NCBI GenBank assembly: GCA_964383325.1
Contig: CAYLGY010000020.1
Span: forward strand, 1-34,900
DNA: 34,900 bases
Source of the DNA: CAYLGY01 sp964383325
GTDB taxonomy: Bacteria; Pseudomonadota; Alphaproteobacteria; Rhizobiales; Rhizobiaceae
Direction of reading: 5' to 3'
Positions 1 to 8,021 of this stretch are shown here, piece after piece. Position 1 is the stretch's first letter. Each line of letters begins with the position of its first letter. A program made the translations under genes and the position numbers. The notes under the pieces were generated by a model. It saw only the letters and a list, made by a program, of their open reading frames with translations. It was not told where the DNA came from and ran no database searches.

Positions 1-54
1 CTGGCCCATATCGACGCCCTCGCCTGGGAGGCGTGCGAAGGCGCAACCGCGTGA
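1..54 (+). CDS. 3' end of a truncated gene (partial)
   Basis: Frame 1 is open from the window edge to a TGA at 52-54 and reads LAHIDALAWEACEGATA, with codon use typical of the neighbouring genes. It would be the C-terminal tip of a rightward gene that converges on the ABC transporter operon. Only 17 residues are visible, so no family can be assigned. A short chance frame is the alternative. The next bases up to 130 show no further coding signal. Confidence 0.35.
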   Translation: MAHIDALAWEACEGATA

Positions 55-62
55 AGCGCGGT
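46..62. terminator. Hairpin over the stop codon of the partial gene
   Basis: ACCGCG (46-51), TGAAG, CGCGGT (57-62) form a perfect 6-bp stem with a 5-nt loop. The loop holds the stop codon of the partial gene. It lies between two convergent genes, a common place for a terminator, but no clear T-run follows on either strand, so the role is uncertain. Confidence 0.25.
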
Positions 63-129
63 AGCTTTCGACATGAGCATGGCAATCGCGTACCCAGCCA
101 GGTGGCAGCCAGTTCCGACCCGGAAATCC

Positions 130-890
<761 letters not shown>

Positions 891-894
<4 letters not shown>

Positions 895-1664
895 TCCACC
901 GTCCCTCCGAGATAGGCTTCCTGGACCCGCGGATCTTCCTTGATCTCCTGCGGCAGGCCGCTGGCGATGATGCGCCCCTGCGCGAGGACGGAAATCCTGT
1001 CAGCCAGCGAGAAGACGACATGCATGTCATGCTCAATGATGACCTTGGTCATGCCGGAAGACTTGATCTTGCGCAGCAGCTCGATCGTGGTGTTGGTATC
1101 GTGCCGGCTCATCCCGGCGGTCGGCTCGTCGAGCAGCAGCAGCCGCGGCCGCTGGATCAGGCACATGGCCAGTTCCAGGCGCCGCTTGTCGCCCCGCGAC
1201 AGCGCCCCGGCATGATCCTCGCGCCGGGCGACCAGTCCGATCTCGTCGAGCAGATGCTCCGCCTCTTCGCGGATCTCGTGCTCGTTCTCGACGCTGCGGA
1301 ACATGTTGATGCGGAAAGCCCCGTCGCGCCGGGCAAAGGCCGGTGCCATCACATTCTGCAGGATGGAGAGGTCCGGGAAGATCTCCGGCGTCTGGAATAC
1401 ACGCGAAATGCCGAGCTGGTTGATCTCGTGCGGCGGCTTGCCGGTGAGCACGACGCCATCGAAGATCACCGCGCCGCTGGTCGGCGGAATCCTGCCGATG
1501 ATCACATTGAGCAGGGTGGACTTGCCTGCCCCGTTCGGCCCGATAATGGCATGGGTCTTGCCTTCCTCCACCTGCAGGTCGATGTCGGAAAGCGCCTTCA
1601 GCCCGCCGAAATTCTTCTGGACGTCGGCAGCATGCAGCACGATGTTGGGTGGTGTCTGGATCAT
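891..1664 (-). CDS. ABC transporter ATP-binding protein, LivG type
   Basis: First ATPase subunit of the same HAAT importer, 257 residues. Walker A GPNGAGKS is at about 42-49, the signature-like LSRGDKR at about 155-161, Walker B LLLLDEPTAGM starts near 175, and the H-loop histidine (IEHDM) is near 212. The signature is the non-canonical form found in LivG/UrtD-type subunits rather than LSGGQ. Four bases separate it from the permease gene upstream, and it overlaps the next ATPase gene by 4 bases. It should pair with the LivF-type subunit as a heterodimer on the two permeases. Confidence 0.93.
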
Positions 1665-1668
1665 TGCG

Positions 1669-2814
1669 CTACTCCGCCGGCTGGGTTGACATGACTTGGG
1701 CGGCGCCGTTGCTCCTCCCGGCCCGGATGCGCCGTACCAGCCGGCGCACGCCCTCGACGAGACCGCCGGGCAGGAAGATCACGATGGTCACGAAGAGCAG
1801 GCCGAGCGTCAGGTGCCAGCCCTCGCCCGTGAACTTGGAGAGGATCGTGACCAGCGGGCCCTCGAGCCCGTCGGGAAGGAAGGAGAGGAATTCCCGGAGC
1901 ATGTTGACATTGATCGCCGAGAAGATGTTCTCGAAATACTTGATCAGCCAGGCGCCGATGACCGGGCCGAACAGCGTGCCCGTGCCGCCAAGGATCGTCA
2001 TCAGCACGACATTGCCGGATTCGGTCCAGCGCATCCGCTCTGCCCCGGCCAGCGGATCGGTGACCGAAAGCAGTGCGCCGGCCAGTCCCGCCACCATGCC
2101 GGAGATGACGAAGGCTGCGAGCGTATAGGGCTTGGTGTTGAAGCCGGTATAGTTCATGCGCGTCTGGTTGGACTTGATGCCGCGCAGCGCCATGCCGAAA
2201 GGAGAGGCGAAGACCTTTTGCGACAGATAGAAAGTGAGGATGAGCAGCGCGGCGCAGACATAGAAGCCGCCCCACCCGCCGAGGGTGAAGCCGAGCAGGG
2301 TCGGCACCGGAAGGCCCTCGCCGCCGGTCCCGGCACCGAAAGCGGCATCGAGTATGCGCGGATCGTTGCGCGCAAGAAGCAGGCCCGTTTCGCCATTGGT
2401 GATCGGGGTCAGGACCGAATAGGCGAGGCTGTAGCACATCTGCGCGAAGGCCAGCGTCAGGATGGAGAAATAGATCCCCGAGCGGCGCAGGCTGAAATAG
2501 CCGATCACGAGCGCGAAGACTCCGGTGACGATCACTGCCAGCACCATTGCCGGCAGGATATCCATGGTCAGCAGCTTGAACGACCATACCGTTGTATAGG
2601 AGCCGATTCCCAGAAAGGCGGCGTGGCCGAAGCTGAGATAGCCGGTCAGCCCGAACAGGATGTTGAAGCCGATGGCGAAGATCGCATAGATGGCGAATTT
2701 CTGCATCAGGCCGGGATAGGCTGCGCCGAAGGGCGACAGCCAGATGGGCATGGACGCCACCACTGCGGCGAAGATGGCCAGCGCCAGGAGGTCGGTGCGT
2801 GAAAGAGAGAACAT
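1669..2814 (-). CDS. ABC transporter permease, LivM type
   Basis: Integral membrane subunit of the HAAT importer, 381 residues with about 8-10 hydrophobic segments. The region from about residue 40 (GFNILFGLTGYLSFGHAAFLGIGSY) is the characteristic LivM N-terminal signature, and the later GGTGTLFGPVIGA segment is the conserved cytoplasmic coupling loop that contacts the ATPases. The C-terminal tail (VRRLVRRIRAG) is basic and cytoplasmic. It starts 5 bases downstream of the LivH-type gene, so it is co-transcribed and probably coupled. Confidence 0.93.
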   Translation of the reverse strand: MFSLSRTDLLALAIFAAVVASMPIWLSPFGAAYPGLMQKFAIYAIFAIGFNILFGLTGYLSFGHAAFLGIGSYTTVWSFKLLTMDILPAMVLAVIVTGVFALVIGYFSLRRSGIYFSILTLAFAQMCYSLAYSVLTPITNGETGLLLARNDPRILDAAFGAGTGGEGLPVPTLLGFTLGGWGGFYVCAALLILTFYLSQKVFASPFGMALRGIKSNQTRMNYTGFNTKPYTLAAFVISGMVAGLAGALLSVTDPLAGAERMRWTESGNVVLMTILGGTGTLFGPVIGAWLIKYFENIFSAINVNMLREFLSFLPDGLEGPLVTILSKFTGEGWHLTLGLLFVTIVIFLPGGLVEGVRRLVRRIRAGRSNGAAQVMSTQPAE

Positions 2815-2819
2815 GTCGC

Positions 2820-3848
2820 TCAGCTCTCCATGATGCCGCGCCGGCCCATCAATCCGCGTGGGCGCACCAGCAGGATGACGACGGCGACGAGATAGACAAT
2901 GACCTGGTCAATGCCGGGTATGAGCGTCTTCACCTCGGTCATGGAGGCGAAGGACTGGAGGATTCCGAGCAGGAAGCCGGCCGCGACCGCCCCTGGCAGG
3001 GAGCCCATCCCGCCGACCACCACGACCACGAAGGACAGGACGAGGAAGTCCATGCCGAGATGGTAATTGGGTGGCAGGAGCGGCGTGTACATCGCCCCGG
3101 CAACGCCGGCGACCACGGCCGCAAGGCCGAAGACGATGGTGAAGCGTCGGTCGATGTCGATGCCGAGGAGCCCTACCGTTTCCCGGTCCGCCATGCCGGC
3201 GCGAACCACCATGCCGAACGTGGTGAAATGCAGGAAGGCGAAGACGCCGGCGATGACGACGCCCGAGAACGCCAGGTAGATGAGGCGCCACCAGGGATAG
3301 GTCAGCATGTGCCTGTCCATTCCGAACCAGACGCCGATATCTGCAGCGCCGCGCACGTCGGACGGAATGGGTTGCGGAATGGGATTGGCGCCATAAAAGC
3401 TCTTGACGATCTCCTGAAGCACGATGGCAAGGCCGAATGTGACCAGGATCTGCTCGGCGTGGGTCCGCTTGTAGAAATGCTTGATGATGCCCCGTTCCAT
3501 GGCAATGCCTATGAGCAGCATCACGGGCACGGCAAGGAGCAGCGAGATCGGCACGGAATAGTCCACCAGCACGGCGCCGAAATCTCCGAACCAGTTCTGC
3601 ACCAGGGGCGTGCGCACTTCGAGGGGTGTGCCCCAGGGCGAAAGCTGGGTCGGATCGAGCGTGACGGTCTCGAGCGTGATCAGGTAGCGGAAGGTCACGG
3701 CGCAGAAGCAGCCCAGCATGAACAGGGCGCCATGCGCGAAATTGACGACACCGAGCGTGCCGAAGACGAGAGTCAGGCCAAGGGCGATCAGCGCATAGGC
3801 GCCACCCTTGTCCAACCCGTTGAGCAACTGGGCCAGGAAGGCGTTCAT
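2820..3848 (-). CDS. ABC transporter permease, LivH type
   Basis: Second membrane subunit of the HAAT importer, 342 residues. Starting at MNAFLAQLLNGL it shows the LivH signature ALIALGLTLVFGTLGVVNFAHG and the coupling loop VVVGGMGSLPGAVAAG. The frame stays open to 3923, but the upstream 25 residues lie in a hairpin-rich spacer and do not look like LivH. The 3848 start has a GGGGA ribosome-binding site just upstream, so I chose it. The gene follows the binding-protein gene after an 84-base spacer holding two stem-loops. Confidence 0.92.
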   Translation of the reverse strand: MNAFLAQLLNGLDKGGAYALIALGLTLVFGTLGVVNFAHGALFMLGCFCAVTFRYLITLETVTLDPTQLSPWGTPLEVRTPLVQNWFGDFGAVLVDYSVPISLLLAVPVMLLIGIAMERGIIKHFYKRTHAEQILVTFGLAIVLQEIVKSFYGANPIPQPIPSDVRGAADIGVWFGMDRHMLTYPWWRLIYLAFSGVVIAGVFAFLHFTTFGMVVRAGMADRETVGLLGIDIDRRFTIVFGLAAVVAGVAGAMYTPLLPPNYHLGMDFLVLSFVVVVVGGMGSLPGAVAAGFLLGILQSFASMTEVKTLIPGIDQVIVYLVAVVILLVRPRGLMGRRGIMES

Positions 3849-3869
3849 CTTTTCCCCACAAGCTGCAAT

Positions 3870-3919
3870 GGCCGGCGCAAACCCGCCGGCCCGGAAACCC
3901 GGCATCCGGAGATGCCGGG
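3870..3919. repeat. Two adjacent perfect stem-loops between binding-protein and permease genes
   Basis: The first has arms GGCCGGCG (3870-3877) and CGCCGGCC (3884-3891), an 8-bp stem with a 6-nt loop. The second has arms CCCGGCATC (3898-3906) and GATGCCGGG (3911-3919), a 9-bp stem closed by a 4-nt loop that reads UCCG in the minus-strand transcript. No T-run follows. Such structures after a binding-protein gene commonly protect the upstream mRNA or partly attenuate read-through, giving more binding protein than permease. That role is inferred here from position and structure. Confidence 0.7.
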
Positions 3920-3932
3920 CCAACCAATCAGA

Positions 3933-5276
3933 TCAGCACTGGTTGGGCTCGTATGGCCCGAGCTCCCCGCCGAAGATCGCCGGGTCATAGGTGACCTCCT
4001 CGCGGGGGGTCTTGCCGATGACGTTGAGCACGTCGAACTTGCTGGTCGGATTCTCGTTGCCGCGCACGACCAGCACTTCCTTGAAGCACTGATGGTCGGC
4101 ATCGCGATAGAGCGTCGGACCGTTGCCGGCGCCGTCGAATTCGAAGCCCTCGAGCGCCTTGATGACCTCCGGCGGATAGAAGGTCCCCGCCCGCGCCACG
4201 GCATCGGCATAGAGGATGGCCTGGACATAACCGGTGTGAGAGGACTGCGACGGCGGGGCGCCGTATTCCTCGCCATAGGATTTGGTAAAGGCCTTGGTGC
4301 CCTCGTCATCCAGCGCCCAGTGCCAGTTCGACGTTCCGATGATGCCCTTCACGGCCTCGCCGGCTCCAACGGCCATCAATTCCGAGAACATCGGCACGAC
4401 GATCTCGAAATTCTTGCCATTCGCCTGACGCTCGCGCAGGCCGAACTGCACGGCCTGCGGCAGCGAGTTGACCATGTCATGTCCGTAATGGTTGAGAATG
4501 AGGACATCGGCGCCGGAATTGAGGACCGGGGTCAGATATTGCGAATAGTCGCCGAGGCCGAGCGGCGTGCGCACCGTGGCGACCGTCTCCCAACCAAGGG
4601 CCTCTGTCGCAGCCTTGATCGATTCCTCCTGCGTCCAGCCCCAGGTATAGTCGGCGGTCAGATGATAGGCGCGCCGGTCCGTGCCGTATTCGCGCGCCAG
4701 ATGCGGCGCGATGGCCACGCCCGATTGATAGGCGTTGAAGAAATGGCGGAAGCCGTAGCGGCGCTTGTCCTTGCCGGTCGTGTCATTGGAGTGGGTGAGA
4801 CCCGACATGTAGATCACGCCCATTTCCTGGCACAGGCTCTGCTGCGCGATGGCCTCGCCGGATGTCACCGAGCCGGTCACCATGATGGCGCCGTCGCGCT
4901 CGATCATGCGGCGGGCGCCGTCCCGTGCCGCGTCCGTATTTGTCTGCGTGTCGCCGGTGACGAATTCCACCTTCTTGCCGAGCAGCCCGTCACCCTTCAG
5001 GACCAGCGGCTTGATCGTGTTGAGCAGGCCGCCATCGCCCTCACCGTTGATGTGCTTGACGGCAAGCGTGTAGCCCTTGAGCTGGTCCATGCCTTCCTCG
5101 GCATAGGATCCGGTCTGCGGGACGTTGAATCCAAAAATGATCTTGCCATTGCTGGGATCATTACAGAACTCCTCCGCCCAGGATTTCCTGACAAAGAAGC
5201 TTGGCATTGCCAGCGCCGCAGCACCCGCGCCCGCGGTCCGGATCAGGGTACGCCTGTTCACCTTGAATTTCGTCAT
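3933..5276 (-). CDS. ABC transporter substrate-binding protein (type I periplasmic-binding fold)
   Basis: Periplasmic receptor of the importer, 447 residues. The N-terminus holds NRRTLIRTAGAGAAALAMP followed by SWA-EEF: a twin-arginine-like motif, hydrophobic stretch and likely cleavage near residue 34, so export may be by Tat. The mature part begins with IIFGFNVPQTGSYAEEG, the ligand-pocket strand of LivK/Peripla_BP_6 proteins. The gene has a strong GGAGGAG site a few bases before ATG and heads the operon. It is not a clear UrtA or LivJ/K orthologue. The ligand could be an amino acid, amide, aromatic or short acyl compound. The neighbouring ScfR-type regulator weakly favours short-chain acyl or related metabolites. 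Confidence 0.9.
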   Translation of the reverse strand: MTKFKVNRRTLIRTAGAGAAALAMPSFFVRKSWAEEFCNDPSNGKIIFGFNVPQTGSYAEEGMDQLKGYTLAVKHINGEGDGGLLNTIKPLVLKGDGLLGKKVEFVTGDTQTNTDAARDGARRMIERDGAIMVTGSVTSGEAIAQQSLCQEMGVIYMSGLTHSNDTTGKDKRRYGFRHFFNAYQSGVAIAPHLAREYGTDRRAYHLTADYTWGWTQEESIKAATEALGWETVATVRTPLGLGDYSQYLTPVLNSGADVLILNHYGHDMVNSLPQAVQFGLRERQANGKNFEIVVPMFSELMAVGAGEAVKGIIGTSNWHWALDDEGTKAFTKSYGEEYGAPPSQSSHTGYVQAILYADAVARAGTFYPPEVIKALEGFEFDGAGNGPTLYRDADHQCFKEVLVVRGNENPTSKFDVLNVIGKTPREEVTYDPAIFGGELGPYEPNQC

Positions 5277-5290
5277 GTCTTCTCCTCCGT

Positions 5291-5310
5291 ATGACCGGGG
5301 TTTCGGTCAT
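5291..5310 (-). promoter_or_regulatory. Hairpin in the 5' leader of the binding-protein mRNA
   Basis: ATGACCG (5291-5297) and CGGTCAT (5304-5310) form a perfect 7-bp stem with a 6-nt loop. In the minus-strand transcript it ends directly before the GGAGGAG ribosome-binding site of the binding-protein gene. It could influence translation or mRNA stability. It also begins with an out-of-frame AUG. No known riboswitch is recognised. Confidence 0.4.
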
Positions 5311-5352
5311 TGCGGAAATGCTGTCACATAAAGCAAGAAAGGCAACAGCGCA

Positions 5353-5380
5353 TTGATATAACTTGATTTTTTTGTAAAAT
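5353..5380 (+). promoter_or_regulatory. Candidate sigma-70 promoter of the ScfR-type regulator gene
   Basis: TTGATA (5353-5358), a 16-base spacer and TAAAAT (5375-5380) form a good -35/-10 pair on the plus strand, about 60 bases before the regulator ATG. The next base starts the TGAGAC...GTCTCA palindrome, which would sit at the transcription start. Confidence 0.4.
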
Positions 5381-5394
5381 GAGACAAAGTCTCA
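5380..5394. promoter_or_regulatory. Inverted repeat TGAGAC-AAA-GTCTCA (candidate operator)
   Basis: A perfect 6-bp inverted repeat with a 3-base centre, inside the shared 167-base region between the divergent regulator and ABC-transporter genes. It is also framed by ACTTGA (5361-5366) and TCAAGT (5392-5397), another 6-bp inverted pair. Position just after the candidate -10 box suggests repressor binding. The binding protein is not known; the adjacent XRE-family regulator is the obvious candidate. Confidence 0.4.
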
Positions 5395-5401
5395 AGTAAT
5401 T

Positions 5402-5420
5402 GCTGTAAATTCCTTACAGC
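5402..5420. promoter_or_regulatory. Inverted repeat GCTGTAA-N5-TTACAGC (candidate operator)
   Basis: A perfect 7-bp inverted repeat around ATTCC, centred about 33 bases before the regulator start codon and upstream of its AGGGGAGGA ribosome-binding site. Symmetry and position fit autoregulation by the XRE-type regulator or joint control of the divergent transporter. No T-run follows, so a terminator is unlikely. Confidence 0.45.
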
Positions 5421-5443
5421 GTCGGGGCCACAGGGGAGGATTC

Positions 5444-6979
5444 ATGCGCTCGCCGATCGGCATTCGCATTCGCAGGCGACGCGCCGCGCTCGGTCTGACC
5501 CAGGTCGAACTGGCCCGCGCGCTGGGCATCTCGGCGAGCTATCTGAACCTGATCGAGAACAACAAGCGCGCCATTGCCGGCAGCCTGCTGCTGCGCATCT
5601 CCGAGAGGCTCGGAATCGATCTGGCACTGCTGTCCGGCGACCGCGAGGCCCGGGCCATCGCCGCGATTCACCAGATGCTCTCCGACCCCCTGTTCGGCGG
5701 CATAGAGCTCAGCGATGGCGAGATCCGGGAATTGGTCGGGCGCTTCCCGGAAGCCGGGCTTGCGCTAGCGCGCCTCTATCGCGCCCACCTCGACGCCAAG
5801 ACCGAGATTGAATCGCTGGTACACCGCATACGCTCGGACCCGCTGCTTTCCGAATTGCTGCACCAGATGCTGAACCGCATTGCGGGCATCAAGTCCGGCG
5901 CGGAGATTCTCGCCGGGATACCTGATCTTACCGAGGAGGAGCGGTCGCGATTTCACGCAACGATCAATGCCGAGGCCCGCGAACTTGCCGCAACAGGGCA
6001 GAACCTAGTTCAGCATTTCGACCGCTCGCTGGCGCGCCGACGGCCGCTCTCGCCACTGGCGGAGCTCGACGAGGCGATCATCGCCTCGGGTAATCATTTC
6101 CCGGCACTGGAGGACGTTGCCGAGGCGCTGCGCCACGAGATCGGCGTCGGCCCGGAAGAGGTCCTGGAAACCGGCCCGCTCATCGAGGCGCTACAGAAAT
6201 TCTCGATCACCTGCCGGCGGATGCCGTTCCAGCGCGGCCAGCGGCGCGTCGAGTTCGATCCGGAGGCGCGACTCCTCTGGCATTCCACGCTGGTGCCGGC
6301 CCCCACCTTGCGATTTCAGCTGGCGCGTCTTTATGCGCAACAGGCGGCAGCCGATGCCATCAGCGGGATTGCCGACACGATGGAACTGGCGATGGAGGAA
6401 TCCCGGCAGATGGCGTATGGCGCACTGTCATCCTACGTAGCCGGCGCGATGATGATGCCTTACCGTCAGTTCCTGGCCGAGGCGGAAGCACAGCAATATG
6501 ATGTCGACCTGCTGGCCTATCGCCATGGCGCAAGTTTCGAACAGGCCGCCCACCGGCTGGTCACACTGCGTCGTCCGGGCGAGGAAGGCGTGCCGTTCGG
6601 ATTTCTGCGCGCCGATCCGACCGGGAGGCTGACCAAGCGCTTTCCCTTGCCCGGACTTGTACTCCCGATCACCGGCCATGGTTGCATGTTGTGGCCCCTG
6701 TATGATGCGTTCGGTCAGAAGGGGATCATCCGCCAGCTCTGCGAATTTCCCGGCGGGGCGAAATTTCTCCTGGTTGCCAAGGCGGAAGCCAAGGGCGTGC
6801 TCGCCCACGGCATCCAGCCGCGCATCTACTCCATCATGCTGGCCTGCGACCTGCTGCAGGCAGACCGGATCATCTATGGCAAAGGCATCGACCTTCGTCA
6901 CGAAGCCGTGCCGGTTGGCCCTTCCTGCCTGCTCTGCCCGCGCCAGGATTGCAATTATCGCCAGGAGAATTCCGCGTAG
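5444..6979 (+). CDS. ScfR/RamB-type XRE-family transcriptional regulator
   Basis: DNA-binding regulator of the short-chain fatty acyl regulator type, 511 residues. An N-terminal helix-turn-helix (about 8-60: RAALGLTQVELARALGISAS) is followed by a long IrrE/ImmA-like middle region and a C-terminal domain ending in CLLCPRQDCNYR, the cysteine-containing signature of this family. The middle region lacks an obvious HExxH, as is usual for these regulators. Relatives (RamB, ScfR, PrpC-cluster regulators) control glyoxylate, acetate or propionate metabolism genes and sense acyl-CoA-linked status. It is divergent from the ABC importer and shares its palindrome-rich leader, so control of that operon and of itself is likely but inferred. 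A strong AGGGGAGGA site supports the start. Confidence 0.88.
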   Translation: MRSPIGIRIRRRRAALGLTQVELARALGISASYLNLIENNKRAIAGSLLLRISERLGIDLALLSGDREARAIAAIHQMLSDPLFGGIELSDGEIRELVGRFPEAGLALARLYRAHLDAKTEIESLVHRIRSDPLLSELLHQMLNRIAGIKSGAEILAGIPDLTEEERSRFHATINAEARELAATGQNLVQHFDRSLARRRPLSPLAELDEAIIASGNHFPALEDVAEALRHEIGVGPEEVLETGPLIEALQKFSITCRRMPFQRGQRRVEFDPEARLLWHSTLVPAPTLRFQLARLYAQQAAADAISGIADTMELAMEESRQMAYGALSSYVAGAMMMPYRQFLAEAEAQQYDVDLLAYRHGASFEQAAHRLVTLRRPGEEGVPFGFLRADPTGRLTKRFPLPGLVLPITGHGCMLWPLYDAFGQKGIIRQLCEFPGGAKFLLVAKAEAKGVLAHGIQPRIYSIMLACDLLQADRIIYGKGIDLRHEAVPVGPSCLLCPRQDCNYRQENSA

Positions 6980-7201
6980 CGCACAGCCGGAAGCTCCTGA
7001 TTCTGGAACACGACTGCCGTCCAGATCAAGCCCTCCGGTCGAAGCTTCCTTGGAATAACGCTTTGTTTGCACATGCTCTTTCTTAGAAGCGCGTGAGACT
7101 TTCCGCGATGTTTTGTTCTGTCACTATGCCGTTTGATACATCGGCCCCCGCTACGATGGGGTAGAAGCGAATGCAGACAAAAGCGGGGAGAATTTCGAGC
7201 G
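6980..7201. other. 222-base intergenic region upstream of the orphan gene
   Basis: No convincing gene on either strand. Base composition shifts toward AT from about 7055 onward, matching the downstream orphan gene. GGAAGCT near 6991 and AGCTTCC near 7040 could pair over a long distance, which may mark the regulator's 3' end. TTGTTC (7113-7118) and TGATAC (7134-7139) with a 15-base spacer are a weak promoter candidate for the orphan gene. Confidence 0.3.
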
Positions 7202-7921
7202 ATGAGCATACCGATCAAGATCGGAACTTTCGAGGCACAAACAGTCAAGCTGTTCCACGAGCGGATCCTGCAGGACAATAACGGGCATCAGTTTCTCACG
7301 AAGATCAAGAGCTGGTTCAATGCGTTTACGGCCCGGAAATCCGGCAGCGAGGAGAGATCGATCAACAATCCGCAGGATCGCAGGAAAATAGCGGACAGCA
7401 TGGTCAAGCTGTTTTCCGAGCAGGTCAAGGAGAATAATCTGAAAAATAACAGGGAGTCGGTCATTACGCTGAATGATTTCCAGACGACGTTCGCGCATGC
7501 ATTGATGAGCTGCGACAAGCTGGGTGGAAAGTCGCCGCACAATGTCAAGCAGACGATCGAGCTTGTCATGCGCAGCATCCAGGAAGAGCTGAGGAAAGAC
7601 GAAAGTCTGTCAAGAGCAATGCGCGGTCAGGATGTTGCGGTGGAAACGCCATCGATCGACAATGTCGATATCGAAACGGCGCAGAAAATCTACAGGATCG
7701 AACAGAACCTGCTTGAAGAGCAACTCAAGGTGCAGTCAATCAACATCATTCCGAGATCCGAACCAGAGGTAGAGGTCCGCGATAGATCCGTTTCCGTATG
7801 GGATCTCATCGTTGTGGAAGATGGGGATACTCAAGCGGATATTTCGGACAAATTGTTCCAAATTGATCCTAGACTGCTCTCTCCCGAGAATTATGAGGAA
7901 TATCTGGAACTAATTGCCTGA
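7202..7921 (+). CDS. Hypothetical protein, AT-rich orphan gene
   Basis: A 239-residue, hydrophilic, Lys/Glu/Asn-rich protein that I do not recognise. There is no signal peptide or membrane segment. It looks mainly helical through about residue 145, followed by a predicted flexible Pro/Glu stretch (IIPRSEPEVEVRD) and an acidic tail. The frame extends to 7133, but ATG at 7202 has GGGGAG 11 bases upstream and the extension shows no coding character. Codon use and base composition are plainly AT-richer than all neighbours (AAT, AAA, ATA codons), which suggests recent acquisition. It stands alone, between a complete regulator and a convergent kinase gene. Possible roles include a secreted effector or mobile-element cargo, but nothing in the sequence decides. 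Confidence 0.7.
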   Translation: MSIPIKIGTFEAQTVKLFHERILQDNNGHQFLTKIKSWFNAFTARKSGSEERSINNPQDRRKIADSMVKLFSEQVKENNLKNNRESVITLNDFQTTFAHALMSCDKLGGKSPHNVKQTIELVMRSIQEELRKDESLSRAMRGQDVAVETPSIDNVDIETAQKIYRIEQNLLEEQLKVQSINIIPRSEPEVEVRDRSVSVWDLIVVEDGDTQADISDKLFQIDPRLLSPENYEEYLELIA

Positions 7922-7972
7922 ACTTGCGTCTGGCACTGATTACCTCAAGCTGCACCGAAGCGTAGCGTTCAT

Positions 7973-8001
7973 GCATGGCAGCAGGGAAATTGCTGCCATG
8001 C
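7973..8001. terminator. Bidirectional terminator-like hairpin between convergent genes
   Basis: GCATGGCAGCA (7973-7983) and TGCTGCCATGC (7991-8001) form a perfect 11-bp stem with a 7-nt loop. It lies between the 3' ends of the orphan gene and the symporter-kinase gene, which converge. There is no strong T-run on either side, so it may act with Rho or as a 3'-end stabiliser. Confidence 0.6.
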
Positions 8002-8021
8002 CCTTCCATCGGAAAGCTGTG

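Noticed and set aside
2799..5294. 831-codon open frame on the plus strand opposite the importer genes
   Set aside because: It mirrors the binding-protein and permease genes codon by codon, has a His/Asp/Arg-heavy composition typical of antisense frames in GC-rich DNA, and lacks a ribosome-binding site or recognisable domain.
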